Below are positions 1-8,584 of a stretch of 64,000 bases of DNA, piece after piece. Source of the DNA: Emergencia sp. 1XD21-10 (GTDB lineage Bacteria; Bacillota; Clostridia; Peptostreptococcales; Anaerovoracaceae). Numbering within the stretch: the stretch's first letter is position 1; each line of letters starts with the position of its first letter. The notes below the pieces were generated by a model, which ran no database searches, had not been told where the DNA came from, and saw nothing but the letters and a program-made list of their open reading frames with translations. Location: the NCBI RefSeq assembly GCF_009936045.1, contig NZ_QWEQ01000012.1, positions 1 through 64,000 of the forward strand, written 5' to 3'. The position numbers and the translations under genes were made by a program.

Positions 1-20
1 CATAGCTTTTTACATCCTCC
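1..20 (-). promoter_or_regulatory. Possible ribosome binding site and start codon of a gene leaving the window on the left
   Basis: Read on the minus strand, GGAGG (16-20) is followed 12 bases later by ATG (3-1). This could be the start of a gene lying to the left of the window. The spacing is long and no coding sequence is visible, so this is tentative. Confidence 0.3.
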
Positions 21-136
21 ACTCTTGCGTACCTGACATTTACTTAGGCAAACTGGAATTCACCTTGGCAATTGACCAAATTGTCTCGTTTTGACCTATT
101 GCCATTTATGTATAGCATATATTTGAAAATATTGTA

Positions 137-165
137 TTGCAAAAAAATAATCACAAGGATATAAT
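137..165 (+). promoter_or_regulatory. Sigma-A-type promoter for the cobalamin riboswitch transcript
   Basis: A TTGCAA -35 box (137-142), a 17-base spacer and a perfect TATAAT -10 box (160-165) lie about 75 bases before the riboswitch fold. The transcript would begin near 172 and read through the riboswitch into the surface protein gene at 537. Bases 21-136 hold no gene that I can see. Confidence 0.6.
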
Positions 166-236
166 GAAATAGGAGTTAGCTTTGCGAAAAGGAAATCCAA
201 AGTCTCTCCAGATTATAATTAAAAACAAAATATAAA

Positions 237-460
237 GAAACCATTTTGTGTTCTTCCTTGTGCGTACCACAGGGGAGCTAAGAGGGAAGCAAGTGAGAGC
301 CTTGCGCGGACCCGCCACTGTAATTGGATTGTTTTTACCACTGGTGAAGAGCCACCCACTGGGGAGACCTGGGAAGGGAAAGAAAAACGATAATCCATGA
401 GCCAGGAGACCTGCATGAGATGAGGATCCCGCGGCGAGGTAACCGTAAGAATCCAGAGTT
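237..460 (+). ncRNA. Cobalamin riboswitch
   Basis: The region carries the family's conserved pieces in order: a G/A-rich 5' part, CCCGCCACTG (311-320), a second GCCACCCACTGG-type segment (351-362), and the B12 box GCCAGGAGACCTGC (401-414). Known members bind adenosyl- or other cobalamins and turn off downstream genes. Here it precedes an intrinsic terminator (479-507) and then the surface protein at 537. The outer ends are approximate. Bases 247-259 can also pair perfectly with 525-537, which would bury the ribosome binding site and start codon of the gene. Confidence 0.85.
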
Positions 461-478
461 TAGATACAGTAAATGCGG

Positions 479-507
479 ACTGTAGGCAAAGAGCCTGCAG
501 TTTTTTT
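479..507 (+). terminator. Riboswitch expression-platform terminator
   Basis: CTGTAGGC (480-487) pairs with GCCTGCAG (493-500) around a five-base loop, followed by seven T residues. Its place between the B12 box and the start codon marks it as the regulated terminator of the cobalamin riboswitch. Confidence 0.75.
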
Positions 508-536
508 GTGGGCAGAAATGTAGAAAGGAAGAACAC

Positions 537-3497
537 ATGAAGAAAAACGAAACAGTAAAGAAATTTTCTGCCATTCTTCTAAGTATCGTCATGGTACTTT
601 GCATGATGCCGTCTATGGCATTTGCTGCGGAAGCAGATGTGCAGACAGGAAATGTACAGATTACTGTGCCGGCGGATGCAAAAGTATTTGTCGGCACGAA
701 GGAAAAACACTTCAAGCCGTTTATAGAGCAGGAGACTATTGGTGAAGTGCCGGCTGCGGAAGGGCTGAAGACGGTATCCTATAATCTGCCGGCAAACAAG
801 GATTACAATTTCAGAATCAGTGGGAAAGGCTATGTGACTTATACCGGAAAATTCAAGTCACCGGCAGCGTCCAAAGATCCGTATATCTTAAATGTTTCTG
901 AAAGCGATTTGAAGCCGGAAGGAAAAAACGCTAAAACCGTCGATAAAGCTTCAACTTCAAATAAGAATTACAACATGGCAGACATTTATCTGAACATCAA
1001 TCCCGCAGGCTATCTGAAGTTGAAGAAAAACGATGAATACCAGATCGTATCTCTGAGAAACTGGGAGGCAGTAGACACCCTTACAAATAATTACTTTATT
1101 GAGCCGGACTATCACTATGAGGCTGTCAACTTTGACGGAACACCAAGTGATGTGGTATCCGTATCAGAAAGTGGAAAAGTGACTGCGCAGAAGGAAGGTA
1201 CTGCAGTGGTACTTGTAACCTATGACGCTTTTAATAATATTTCTGCGGTTGGCGGTCCGTTCTTTGGTGCAATCTGGCCGGAAAATACAGGTGTGTTTGT
1301 AGTATCTGTAGGATCATCTGATAGTACGGTCAGTGTCAACGCTAAGGTAAATACCGAGACGAACGCAACCGTCAGCAATGGAAAACTCGCAGGGGATGAC
1401 TTGGATGCGGAGCTGGATATCATTTACTATCTGACAGAGATGACTGATGCTGCCGGGGAAAAAACAGTTTATGATGATGCCCATGGAAGCTATACATTTA
1501 CACCGACAGGTGAAGTTGCTTCTGTAGAGGTGGCAAATCCTAATTATGCTGGCGGAAAGCTGAACTATGGTGGGTTTGTGCCAGCTGAAAGAAATGCAGA
1601 CGGCAGTTATACTGTAAAGTTGGTCGAAGGCAGAAATATTGTGAAGGTCAGCGACGGAACTGCCTGTGATTATCAGGTGGTTTCTGCGAAAGGTGTCAAA
1701 GCAGCGGTTACCAACAAGACTACGCCGGGCAAGGCGTTAGTGGCAGGCGACCAGTTTGCAATCAGTTTCGATACATTGTATCATCCTGTCAATAAGCTAG
1801 CGGGAATTTATAATATGTCAGCAGCGGTAATCTATCAGACGGTAGAAGGAATGGAAGGTAAAACCGTTGGAGGAACCGCAGCACAGTACAATTTTGCAGC
1901 TAATGCCAAAGCGCAGACTATGGAAAATCAGGTTAGCATTACAAAGACTATGTTCTTTGGCAGCACTAACTATAGCCTGAAAAAGGGTGATGCAGCAGCT
2001 ATTCCGGCGGATTATACAAAAGACACACTGACTGTATCCCAAGGGGGTCTTTTCACTTTTGGATTTGGAAGCAGTTACGGCGCACACAGAGAAATTACCT
2101 ATGAAGTAGGCGCTTCTCCAAACTTTACCGCAGTCAGTCAGACAGCATATTTTGGAATTTTGCCGGATATTACCTTGCAGGTCGAAAAAGCTGACGCTGC
2201 CGGCGACATCGAAATCGTTGAAGTGGTTACGCAGCCGAAAAAAACAGCATACTTTGAGGGCGAGTCCTTTGATGGGGAAGGTATGAGTCTGAAAGTCACT
2301 TATGCAGACGGCACAGAGAGAACTGTAACAGGCGGTTACAGCGTGACGCCTTCTGTTATGGAGAAGGATACACAGAAAGTAATGGTCAGCCTGGGAGGAA
2401 AAATCGCAGAAGTACCGGTAACTGTAACACCTTTGGAAGTGACAAAGATTGAAATTACAAAAGCGCCTTCAAAGACGGCGTATATCGCAGGAGAATATTT
2501 TAACCCGTCTGGTATGGTTGTAAGTGCAGTATATAACAGTGGAAAGAAAGAAGAAATTACAGACTATACTTATGAAGCTGCACCTCTTACAAAAGATGTA
2601 ACCGGTGTGACAATTTCTTATCAGGAAAAGACTGTGGAACAGCAGATTACTGTAGCTGAACAGCAAATTTCTGCGCCTGAGGATAACAAGATAAAAGTCA
2701 CCTTTACTCTGCTCGGTGATGAGAAGCACGGCGAGGACGGCGTTTCACATACTTATAAAAAGGGTACAATCGACCGGGAATGGATTTCTGCTCTGGAAGT
2801 GACTGTGGATAAGGACGCAACGGTTCTGGATGTGATTGAAAAAGCCTTGAGTATCAAGGGAATGGGATTTTCCAACAGCACAGGCAACTACATCAGTGCC
2901 ATCAACGGTCTTGCCGAGTTTGACAACGGACCGAACTCTGGCTGGATGTATACGGTTAATGGTGTATATGTAAAAAACGGTGTTGCAGAGCAGGTCATCA
3001 AAGACGGCGATGTAATCCTATTCCATTATACAGATGACTATACAAAGGAAAGGGCTTCCGCAGGATGGATTGAGCCGCCTGCAGATGATGAGCCGGGAAC
3101 GGATATTGACGATCCGAACACGCCGCTTTCTCCAGGCCCTGAAGCAGTAAAGGGAAAGGTTGGTGCGATGAAACTAACCGCTCGCTCAGAAAGAACCAGC
3201 AAGAAGAATGTGAAAGTCACTGTAAAAGCAGATAAGGCTACGGAGACAGCTGTTAAAGAACTGGAAGAGATGGGCTATACTGTAAAATACAGATATTACC
3301 GTTCTACAAAGAAAGCGTCCGGCTATAAGGCAGCGTTAACAAAGAAAGCAAAAACTTATACCAATACTACCGGAAAGAAAGGGCAGATGTACTACTACAA
3401 AGTCCAGCTCAGAGTCTATGATAAAGATGGGAAGCTGGTTGCAAAGACAGCGCTGAAACAGTGCAGATACGCAAACAGACTTTGGACAAAGAAATAG
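537..3497 (+). CDS. Secreted surface protein with Ig-like and DUF4430 domains, under cobalamin riboswitch control
   Basis: This is a 986-residue exported protein. Residues 1-30 form a signal peptide (Lys-rich start, hydrophobic core, AFA-AEA cleavage site). Two bacterial Ig-like (Big_3-type) repeats lie at about 560-635 and 636-705, each with a K-TAY-GE/AGE-F motif. A DUF4430 domain, related to the C-terminal domain of transcobalamin, lies at about 750-836 and contains NSGWMYTVNG. The last ~110 residues are Lys/Tyr-rich and resemble fibronectin-like repeats of other Firmicutes surface proteins. No LPXTG anchor is present. The ribosome binding site AAGGAAG precedes the ATG. Control by a cobalamin riboswitch together with a transcobalamin-like domain suggests capture of corrinoids at the cell surface. 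That role is inferred; the first ~550 residues are not recognised. Confidence 0.8.
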   Translation: MKKNETVKKFSAILLSIVMVLCMMPSMAFAAEADVQTGNVQITVPADAKVFVGTKEKHFKPFIEQETIGEVPAAEGLKTVSYNLPANKDYNFRISGKGYVTYTGKFKSPAASKDPYILNVSESDLKPEGKNAKTVDKASTSNKNYNMADIYLNINPAGYLKLKKNDEYQIVSLRNWEAVDTLTNNYFIEPDYHYEAVNFDGTPSDVVSVSESGKVTAQKEGTAVVLVTYDAFNNISAVGGPFFGAIWPENTGVFVVSVGSSDSTVSVNAKVNTETNATVSNGKLAGDDLDAELDIIYYLTEMTDAAGEKTVYDDAHGSYTFTPTGEVASVEVANPNYAGGKLNYGGFVPAERNADGSYTVKLVEGRNIVKVSDGTACDYQVVSAKGVKAAVTNKTTPGKALVAGDQFAISFDTLYHPVNKLAGIYNMSAAVIYQTVEGMEGKTVGGTAAQYNFAANAKAQTMENQVSITKTMFFGSTNYSLKKGDAAAIPADYTKDTLTVSQGGLFTFGFGSSYGAHREITYEVGASPNFTAVSQTAYFGILPDITLQVEKADAAGDIEIVEVVTQPKKTAYFEGESFDGEGMSLKVTYADGTERTVTGGYSVTPSVMEKDTQKVMVSLGGKIAEVPVTVTPLEVTKIEITKAPSKTAYIAGEYFNPSGMVVSAVYNSGKKEEITDYTYEAAPLTKDVTGVTISYQEKTVEQQITVAEQQISAPEDNKIKVTFTLLGDEKHGEDGVSHTYKKGTIDREWISALEVTVDKDATVLDVIEKALSIKGMGFSNSTGNYISAINGLAEFDNGPNSGWMYTVNGVYVKNGVAEQVIKDGDVILFHYTDDYTKERASAGWIEPPADDEPGTDIDDPNTPLSPGPEAVKGKVGAMKLTARSERTSKKNVKVTVKADKATETAVKELEEMGYTVKYRYYRSTKKASGYKAALTKKAKTYTNTTGKKGQMYYYKVQLRVYDKDGKLVAKTALKQCRYANRLWTKK

Positions 3498-3505
3498 CTG
3501 AGATG

Positions 3506-3541
3506 AAGAGGATGTCTCAAATAAAATGAGACATCCTCTTT
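3506..3541 (+). terminator. Intrinsic terminator after the surface protein gene
   Basis: GAGGATGTCTCA (3508-3519) pairs perfectly with TGAGACATCCTC (3527-3538), followed by a short T-run. It lies between convergent genes and may serve both. Confidence 0.8.
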
Positions 3542-3593
3542 GCGTATGCACCATTTAAGGCAAAGTTGATTTTGAGACAGACCTGGCTCTTTT

Positions 3594-4757
3594 CTAATAC
3601 CATCTTACCATAGGCAGATCGTTGTTTACGCCTTTAGACATAAGAATCTGGTGAAGATCAGTGATTCCGTTGTGAAATGTGGCTGCACAGGAGGACAGAT
3701 ACATCTCCCACATGCGGACGAACCGTTCTCCGAACATCTTCTGAACTTCTTCTATATGGTCGCGAAAATTCTTTTCCCAGCATAACAGAGTGCGGTTGTA
3801 GTGATTGCGCAGATTTTCTATATCCAGCGTATGAAAATCATCTTCCGCCATACAGGTCAGCATTTCTCGGAGACTTGGCACGACACCGCCGGGAAAGATG
3901 TATTTTTTTATCCACGGATCGCCAGGAAATTCTTTCAGCGCACTGATAAAGTGAAGCAGAAATAATCCGCCTGGTTTCAGCACATGTGCGGCACAATCGA
4001 TAAACTGTTGATAATTACCGCGCCCCACGTGTTCTACCATACCGACGCTGACAATGCGGTCAAACTGCAGATTGGACTTCTCAAGATCCCGATAGTCCAT
4101 CAGTCTGACATCCAGCAGGTCCGAAAGTCCTTCTGCCTCAATTCGCCGCTTAAATTCGTCATACTGTTCCTGACTGAGTGTAATCCCCATGCCGCGTACA
4201 CCGTATTTCTTTGCCGCCCTGATCAAAAGAAATCCCCAGCCGCAGCCGATATCCAGAAGTCGCATGCCTTCCTTCAGGCATAGTTTTTCCAGAATGTAAT
4301 CGACTTTGTTGACCTGTGCCTGATAGAGACTGTCGTTAGCGCATCGAAAATAGCCGCAGGAATAACTCATCGTTTCGTCAAGCCATAATTTATAAAAATC
4401 ATTGCCGATATCGTAATGACTTTTGACCTCTTTTTCCTGATTCTTTTTTGATCTGGATGGGAAGATTAGCTTTTTCAGTGCGTTGTGATCGGTGGAAAAC
4501 TTTCCGATTTGTCCAAGGAAAAGATCAAGCGCTTCATAAAGACTGCCCTCAACTTCCAGATTGCCGTCCATGTATGCTTCACCTAGTGCCAAAGAAGTAC
4601 TGGTGGACAGATCGCCTAATGGAATCATTTTATGGAATTTAACAGCAAAGGCAGGAATCCCATCTCCAATCTGATACTCTTTTTTTCCCATTTTTATGGT
4701 GAAAGGACAAGCATCAAACTTCTTTAAAAACTGTATCATAACATTTTCTTTCAGCAT
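3594..4757 (-). CDS. cfa: Cyclopropane-fatty-acyl-phospholipid synthase
   Basis: The enzyme transfers a methylene group from S-adenosylmethionine onto double bonds of membrane phospholipid acyl chains. The 387-residue length is normal. An N-terminal lipid-binding region is followed by the family motif SHYDIGNDFYKLWLD (about 113-127) and the SAM-binding loop LLDIGCGWG (about 167-175). A VEHVG segment near residue 240 is also typical. The start at 4757 has a ribosome binding site (GGAGG) seven bases upstream. It is a single gene, convergent with the surface protein gene and followed upstream by a 700-base gene-poor stretch. Cfa is often linked to acid or stationary-phase stress, but no regulatory site is clear here. 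Confidence 0.93.
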   Translation of the reverse strand: MLKENVMIQFLKKFDACPFTIKMGKKEYQIGDGIPAFAVKFHKMIPLGDLSTSTSLALGEAYMDGNLEVEGSLYEALDLFLGQIGKFSTDHNALKKLIFPSRSKKNQEKEVKSHYDIGNDFYKLWLDETMSYSCGYFRCANDSLYQAQVNKVDYILEKLCLKEGMRLLDIGCGWGFLLIRAAKKYGVRGMGITLSQEQYDEFKRRIEAEGLSDLLDVRLMDYRDLEKSNLQFDRIVSVGMVEHVGRGNYQQFIDCAAHVLKPGGLFLLHFISALKEFPGDPWIKKYIFPGGVVPSLREMLTCMAEDDFHTLDIENLRNHYNRTLLCWEKNFRDHIEEVQKMFGERFVRMWEMYLSSCAATFHNGITDLHQILMSKGVNNDLPMVRWY

Positions 4758-4877
4758 TTTATACCTCCTGATGTGTTTCGCTTATAACAGTATTCCACCT
4801 GGTTTTAGGGATTATAACATATTTTAGAAAATAGCAGGTGGTTTGCAGGGGGCACGGCAAGGCGCTATCGCCGCAAT

Positions 4878-5163
4878 GATTTAACCTAAAACAGGTGTTT
4901 TTAGAAAAAAGTGTATAAGAAGGAGGTGGGATTCTTAACCGAAAATCAAAAAATGCTAAAAAAATGTATAAACATATTTGAGACGATTTAATTAGCAGTT
5001 GTTCTTGCGAGGATTTATTCTTGCTATATTACTGAAATCTTGCGTTTTTTGTAAGAATTTTATAAAACTATTCCACATCTTGCATAAATTGCAAGGCATA
5101 TAAAATGGCAAGGCGAATCTTTTATACACTTTTTTAAAAAAATGGCAATTTAGGTTAAATCGC
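4878..5163. repeat. Imperfect inverted repeat flanking ~200 bases of AT-rich sequence
   Basis: GATTTAACCTAAA (4878-4890) reappears inverted at 5149-5161. A second block, a T/A-rich run followed by AAAAAAGTGTATAA (4907-4921), reappears inverted at about 5118-5138. The two arms of roughly 45 bases have the same internal order, as in a miniature inverted-repeat element or a duplicated regulatory region. The span between has no credible gene. The rest of 4758-5440 is AT-rich, with several CTTGC/GCAAG motifs between 4996 and 5115. Confidence 0.45.
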
Positions 5164-5275
5164 TCTTTTGCTGCGTCTGTAGGTAAGATAAAATTGAATG
5201 TTGCGTCGAAAAATGGTAAACTATGAATAAATAGTAAGATACCGAAATGAAGCACATTGGATTGGAGGAACTAAG

Positions 5276-5332
5276 ATGGAAGTATTAGGGCTGATTGTGG
5301 ATTATGTGGGTATCGTGCTGGGAATTATATGA
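5276..5332 (+). CDS. Possible 18-residue hydrophobic peptide or gene remnant
   Basis: An ATG with a good GGAGG ribosome binding site (5264-5268) opens an 18-codon frame encoding a hydrophobic peptide, MEVLGLIVDYVGIVLGII. After its TGA stop the same frame continues for 29 more sense codons. It could be a tiny membrane peptide, a leader, or the decayed start of a longer gene. I recognise no family. Confidence 0.2.
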   Translation: MEVLGLIVDYVGIVLGII

Positions 5333-5440
5333 GGAGAGAAAATATCAATTCCTCTTATAGGCGTTAGTAAAGATTTACCCAGCAGTATTACAGGAATTAA
5401 CAAACATAGGCGCAATGACTAATTCTCCTAAAATGCAATA

Positions 5441-5482
5441 AAAAGAGCGAGTCGTCTGGTAACTAGAGGGACTCGCTCTTTT
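5441..5482 (-). terminator. Intrinsic terminator of the lysE gene
   Basis: AAAAGAGCGAGTC (5441-5453) pairs with GACTCGCTCTTTT (5470-5482). On the minus strand it ends in a T-rich run right after the lysE stop codon. A diverged copy of the same hairpin is found at 8383-8428 next to the lysE remnant. Confidence 0.8.
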
Positions 5483-5489
5483 AATGTAA

Positions 5490-6101
5490 TTACACAACCA
5501 TCTGCACAAAATTGATGAATAGTTTTGCACCGTAGAATACGATGATTGCGCCGCAGATGATATTGATAATGCGAAGCACTTTGTCGTTGAATTTGGCGCT
5601 GAACAGAGCTAAGATTGTAGAGATGCCGAAAAACCACACAAAGGATGATAAATTGACACCCAGAATAAACTCCGCTACATGCTCTTTCGGCAGGGTAGTT
5701 CGAAATGCGCCGAGTAGCATGGTGCCGTCGATGATTGCCTGGGGATTGAACCAGGTAACAACGCATGCGCTGGAAATCACCTTCAAAATCGGAATATCGA
5801 CTTTGGTGGAGGTATCCATACTGTCCTTTGCTCGTAGAAGACCGATTCCAATCCACATGACAATTAGACTGCCTGCGCCGAGGACAATCATCTGCAACCA
5901 CTCAAAAGCTGACATAATGGCGCCGATGCCGAAAAAGCAGGCTAATGCCAGCGTAACATCAAAAAACGTGACAATCAGAGCAGTCAGATAGACACGGCTC
6001 TTTTTTTGTGTCAGTGCAGTGTTGATAACAAAGAGATTCTGTAGACCAATGGGTGCTACATAGGCAAGTCCGATGGTAAATCCTTGTAAAAAAAGTGGCA
6101 T
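5490..6101 (-). CDS. LysE/ArgO-family amino acid exporter
   Basis: A 203-residue membrane protein of the LysE/RhtB superfamily, which exports basic or other amino acids by exchange with protons. The N-terminal segment GLAYVAPIGLQNLFVI is the family signature, and the six hydrophobic segments and total length fit. The ribosome binding site (AAGGAG) lies just before the ATG at 6101. It is transcribed divergently from the EamA gene at 6286 and ends in a strong terminator. The substrate cannot be told from sequence; lysine or arginine is likely from the ArgO-like N-terminus. A second copy near 8.4 kb has been almost entirely deleted. Confidence 0.88.
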   Translation of the reverse strand: MPLFLQGFTIGLAYVAPIGLQNLFVINTALTQKKSRVYLTALIVTFFDVTLALACFFGIGAIMSAFEWLQMIVLGAGSLIVMWIGIGLLRAKDSMDTSTKVDIPILKVISSACVVTWFNPQAIIDGTMLLGAFRTTLPKEHVAEFILGVNLSSFVWFFGISTILALFSAKFNDKVLRIINIICGAIIVFYGAKLFINFVQMVV

Positions 6102-6182
6102 AAAAAAACTCCTTCTAAGTTAATATCAATAAAATCATACCACAGAAAACTGCCTTTGTAACCCACCAAGACGGGAAAAAAG

Positions 6183-6220
6183 AGACCAACCAAGTTTCTG
6201 TTTGGTTGGTCTTATTTTTC
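6183..6220 (+). terminator. Hairpin with T-run in the lysE-eamA divergent region
   Basis: AGACCAACCAA (6183-6193) pairs with TTGGTTGGTCT (6202-6212), followed by TATTTTT. It lies between two divergent genes, upstream of eamA, so it is either an attenuator in the eamA leader or an isolated terminator. The A-rich 5' flank would let it work on the other strand as well. Confidence 0.55.
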
Positions 6221-6285
6221 TAACATGGTTGTTTCAGAAAAAACAGGCGGTGTTATAATGATTAAAAACAGGAAAGGATGAGGAC

Positions 6286-7209
6286 ATGAAAAATAGCTTT
6301 AAAAGCAATTTAGTACTGCTTATGACAGCAGTCATTTGGGGCGGCGGACTTGTAGCACAGAAAGCGGGAGCAGTATTACAACCGTTTACATATAATGGAA
6401 TTCGCATGTTTATTGGAGGTCTGGCGCTAATACCGGTAATTTATTTACTTAAGGTAGCAGGAAAAGACAAGAGTGCAGGAAGCTCCAGGGAAGTGAAGCG
6501 AGATGAGAAAGAAGACAAGAAAAACCTGCTGATTGGAGGCATATGCTGCGGATGTTTTTTATGCTTGGCAACATCACTGCAGCAGTTTGGGTTCTATTTT
6601 GAAACAAGTGCTGGGAAGACTGGTTTTATCACCTCTCTGTACATAGTAATCGTTCCGCTGCTTGGGCTTTTTCTTGGCAAGCATGTAAGAACGCTGATAT
6701 GGGTCAGTATATTGTTAGGGGCATTTGGCTTTTACCTGCTTACTATGGCAGGAAAGAGAGAGGGATTTCGACTCAGTACAGGAGAACTGTATATCCTGCT
6801 ATGTGTAGTTGCGTTTTCTGTTCACATTTTGGCAGTAGATTGTTTTTCGCCGAAGTGCGATGGAATCAGACTTTCATGTGTGCAGTTTCTTACAAGCGGT
6901 GTCATAGGAATCGCCTGTATGCTGATTTTTGAAACGCCGGTGCTTTCAGACATTTTGAATTGCTGGCTTCCGATCCTGTACTGCGGTGTGATTTCTACTG
7001 GTGTCGGATATACCGGACAGGTTCTGGGTCAAAAAGATACGGAGCCGGCGGTTGCATCACTGATTTTGAGTTTGGAGGCAGTATTTTCTGTAATATTTGG
7101 AGTGCTGATACTGAAAGAGCACCTTACTATCATAGAGGGGATAGGATGTGCTGTTATCTTTGCGGCAGTGGTGATTGCGCAGATTCCGTCCCAAAATAAA
7201 AGTATATAG
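6286..7209 (+). CDS. EamA/DMT-superfamily transporter
   Basis: A 307-residue protein with two EamA repeats of five membrane segments each, typical of drug/metabolite exporters. The first repeat opens with LMTAVIWGGGLVAQKAG and the second includes GYTGQVLGQKDTEPAVASLILSLE, a hallmark of the family. A hydrophilic, Lys-rich loop lies near residues 60-85. The ATG has an AGGAAAGGATGAG ribosome binding site. It is likely monocistronic. A related paralogue sits at 53166. The substrate is unknown; family members export amino acids, nucleosides or other metabolites. Confidence 0.87.
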   Translation: MKNSFKSNLVLLMTAVIWGGGLVAQKAGAVLQPFTYNGIRMFIGGLALIPVIYLLKVAGKDKSAGSSREVKRDEKEDKKNLLIGGICCGCFLCLATSLQQFGFYFETSAGKTGFITSLYIVIVPLLGLFLGKHVRTLIWVSILLGAFGFYLLTMAGKREGFRLSTGELYILLCVVAFSVHILAVDCFSPKCDGIRLSCVQFLTSGVIGIACMLIFETPVLSDILNCWLPILYCGVISTGVGYTGQVLGQKDTEPAVASLILSLEAVFSVIFGVLILKEHLTIIEGIGCAVIFAAVVIAQIPSQNKSI

Positions 7210-7344
7210 AAAAATGTGCATAGAAGCAGTCTGAAACACAAAATCATTTCATTGATTCGGTAGATAGGTCAAGATATAATTTTTATATCTACGGGTAGTG
7301 GGAATACTATAGGAGAAATGATATGCTGGGAGGTGAAAATATTG

Positions 7345-8310
7345 ATGGATTATTATGAACCGCCGTTCACGATGACAGAAGAAATTACCAATTTAGTGAT
7401 TCAGATTGGCGACTTAGCGGGACAAATTTCCACTGCGAATGGATTATCGAGAAATCCAAAGCTTCGCAGAGAAAACCGAATTCTTTCAATCTATTCATCG
7501 CTGGCAATAGAACAGAATACACTGACGATTGAGCAAGTAAGCGATATCATTGCAGGCAAACGAGTACTGGGACCTCCGAAGGACATTCGCGAAGTAAAGA
7601 ATGCATATGAGGCATACGATTTGCTGACGGAATTGAATCCGTATTCCATAGAAGATTTGCTCAAAGCGCATAAAATTATGATGGCTGATTTAGTGGGGGA
7701 AGCGGGGCGCTTTCGAAGCAAAGGAGTTGGTGTGTACGCAGGCACTGCACTAATTCATGCAGGTAGACCACCTCAATACGTGCCTGAATTAATTGACGAG
7801 CTATTCAGCTGGCTAAGAAATTCAGCGCTGCATCCTTTAATAAAATCGTGCATCTTCCATTATGAGTTTGAATTTATTCATCCCTTTGCTGATGGGAATG
7901 GGAGAACTGGACGCCTGTGGCATACTTTGATATTAGCAAAGTGGAAAGACTTCTTTTTATGGTTGCCCATCGAAATGATGATACATGAAAAGCAGGAAGC
8001 TTATTATAAAGCGTTAAATGATGCAAATGTCAGCGGAGAATCTACAATCTTTGTTTGCTATATCTTAGAAGTCATTCGTGATTTGTTACTGGATTTAGCA
8101 GAAGGGAAAAGATTGGTAGATGACAGAGCTACAATAGAAAGACAGATGCTTAAGCTTCTGCAACAGAGGGGAAAATATTCAGCAAAAGGATTGGCTGAGC
8201 AGCTTAACATTTCTGAACGGCAAGCGCAGCGCATTTTGAAGAAGCTAAAGGATGAAGGTAGTATTACACGTAGTGGTTCCAACAAAAATGGTAGCTGGAT
8301 TGTGCGCTGA
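7345..8310 (+). CDS. Fic-domain protein (probable AMP-transferase) with C-terminal winged helix
   Basis: Fic proteins transfer AMP or another nucleotide part onto hydroxyl groups of target proteins. The full catalytic motif HPFADGNGRTGR is at about residues 179-190, including the catalytic His. An N-terminal Fic region contains SSLAIEQN (~50-58), resembling the inhibitory-helix motif, with Gln where Gly or Asn is usual. The last ~60 residues (KGLAEQLNISERQAQ) form a winged helix-turn-helix, so the protein may bind DNA. The start at 7345 is preferred to 7318 because GGAGGTG lies nine bases before it. No antitoxin gene adjoins. The cellular target is unknown. Confidence 0.87.
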   Translation: MDYYEPPFTMTEEITNLVIQIGDLAGQISTANGLSRNPKLRRENRILSIYSSLAIEQNTLTIEQVSDIIAGKRVLGPPKDIREVKNAYEAYDLLTELNPYSIEDLLKAHKIMMADLVGEAGRFRSKGVGVYAGTALIHAGRPPQYVPELIDELFSWLRNSALHPLIKSCIFHYEFEFIHPFADGNGRTGRLWHTLILAKWKDFFLWLPIEMMIHEKQEAYYKALNDANVSGESTIFVCYILEVIRDLLLDLAEGKRLVDDRATIERQMLKLLQQRGKYSAKGLAEQLNISERQAQRILKKLKDEGSITRSGSNKNGSWIVR

Positions 8311-8334
8311 TGTCGTAATAAATGTCGTAATAAA
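8311..8334 (+). repeat. Tandem 12-base repeat
   Basis: TGTCGTAATAAA occurs twice in perfect tandem right after the fic stop codon. It is probably a short replication-slippage duplication. Confidence 0.6.
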
Positions 8335-8382
8335 TATGCGGATTTTCTGCAGAAAGCCTATAAGATAGTGCATGAAATATAC

Positions 8383-8491
8383 TAAAAAAGAGCGGGTCTT
8401 CCGATAGCCAGCGGGACTCGCTCTTCTTTTATGCAATTACACAATCATCTGCTGTTGAATCCTCGTAAGAAAAGTGGCATAGTAATCCTCC
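8383..8491 (-). pseudogene. Remnant of a second lysE-type exporter gene with a large internal deletion
   Basis: On the minus strand, GGAGG (8491-8487) and ATG (8480) open MPLFLRGFNSR and then stop. The intact exporter at 5490-6101 begins MPLFLQGF. Directly after, the sequence matches the last codons of the intact gene (CAGATGATTGTGTAA against CAGATGGTTGTGTAA). It continues into a copy of its terminator hairpin (8383-8428). So the first eight codons are joined to the last few, with about 570 bases lost. It lies upstream of and divergent to a MocR regulator, a usual setting for such exporters. Confidence 0.8.
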
Positions 8492-8584
8492 AATATTATT
8501 TTATTTTTTGATCAGGTATGGTAAAATAATAGCATAGAGTATCATCTTTGTTGTCGACCAAAGAAAAGGAAAGAAACCAACCAA

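Noticed and set aside
7318-7344. Earlier ATG for the Fic protein
   Set aside because: The GGAGGTG site lies downstream of it and is correctly spaced for the ATG at 7345.
6185-8584. ACCAACCAA at 6185-6193 and 8576-8584 as a shared MocR site
   Set aside because: The first is one arm of a terminator-like hairpin and the second abuts a start codon. A single 9-base match without a partner repeat is too weak.
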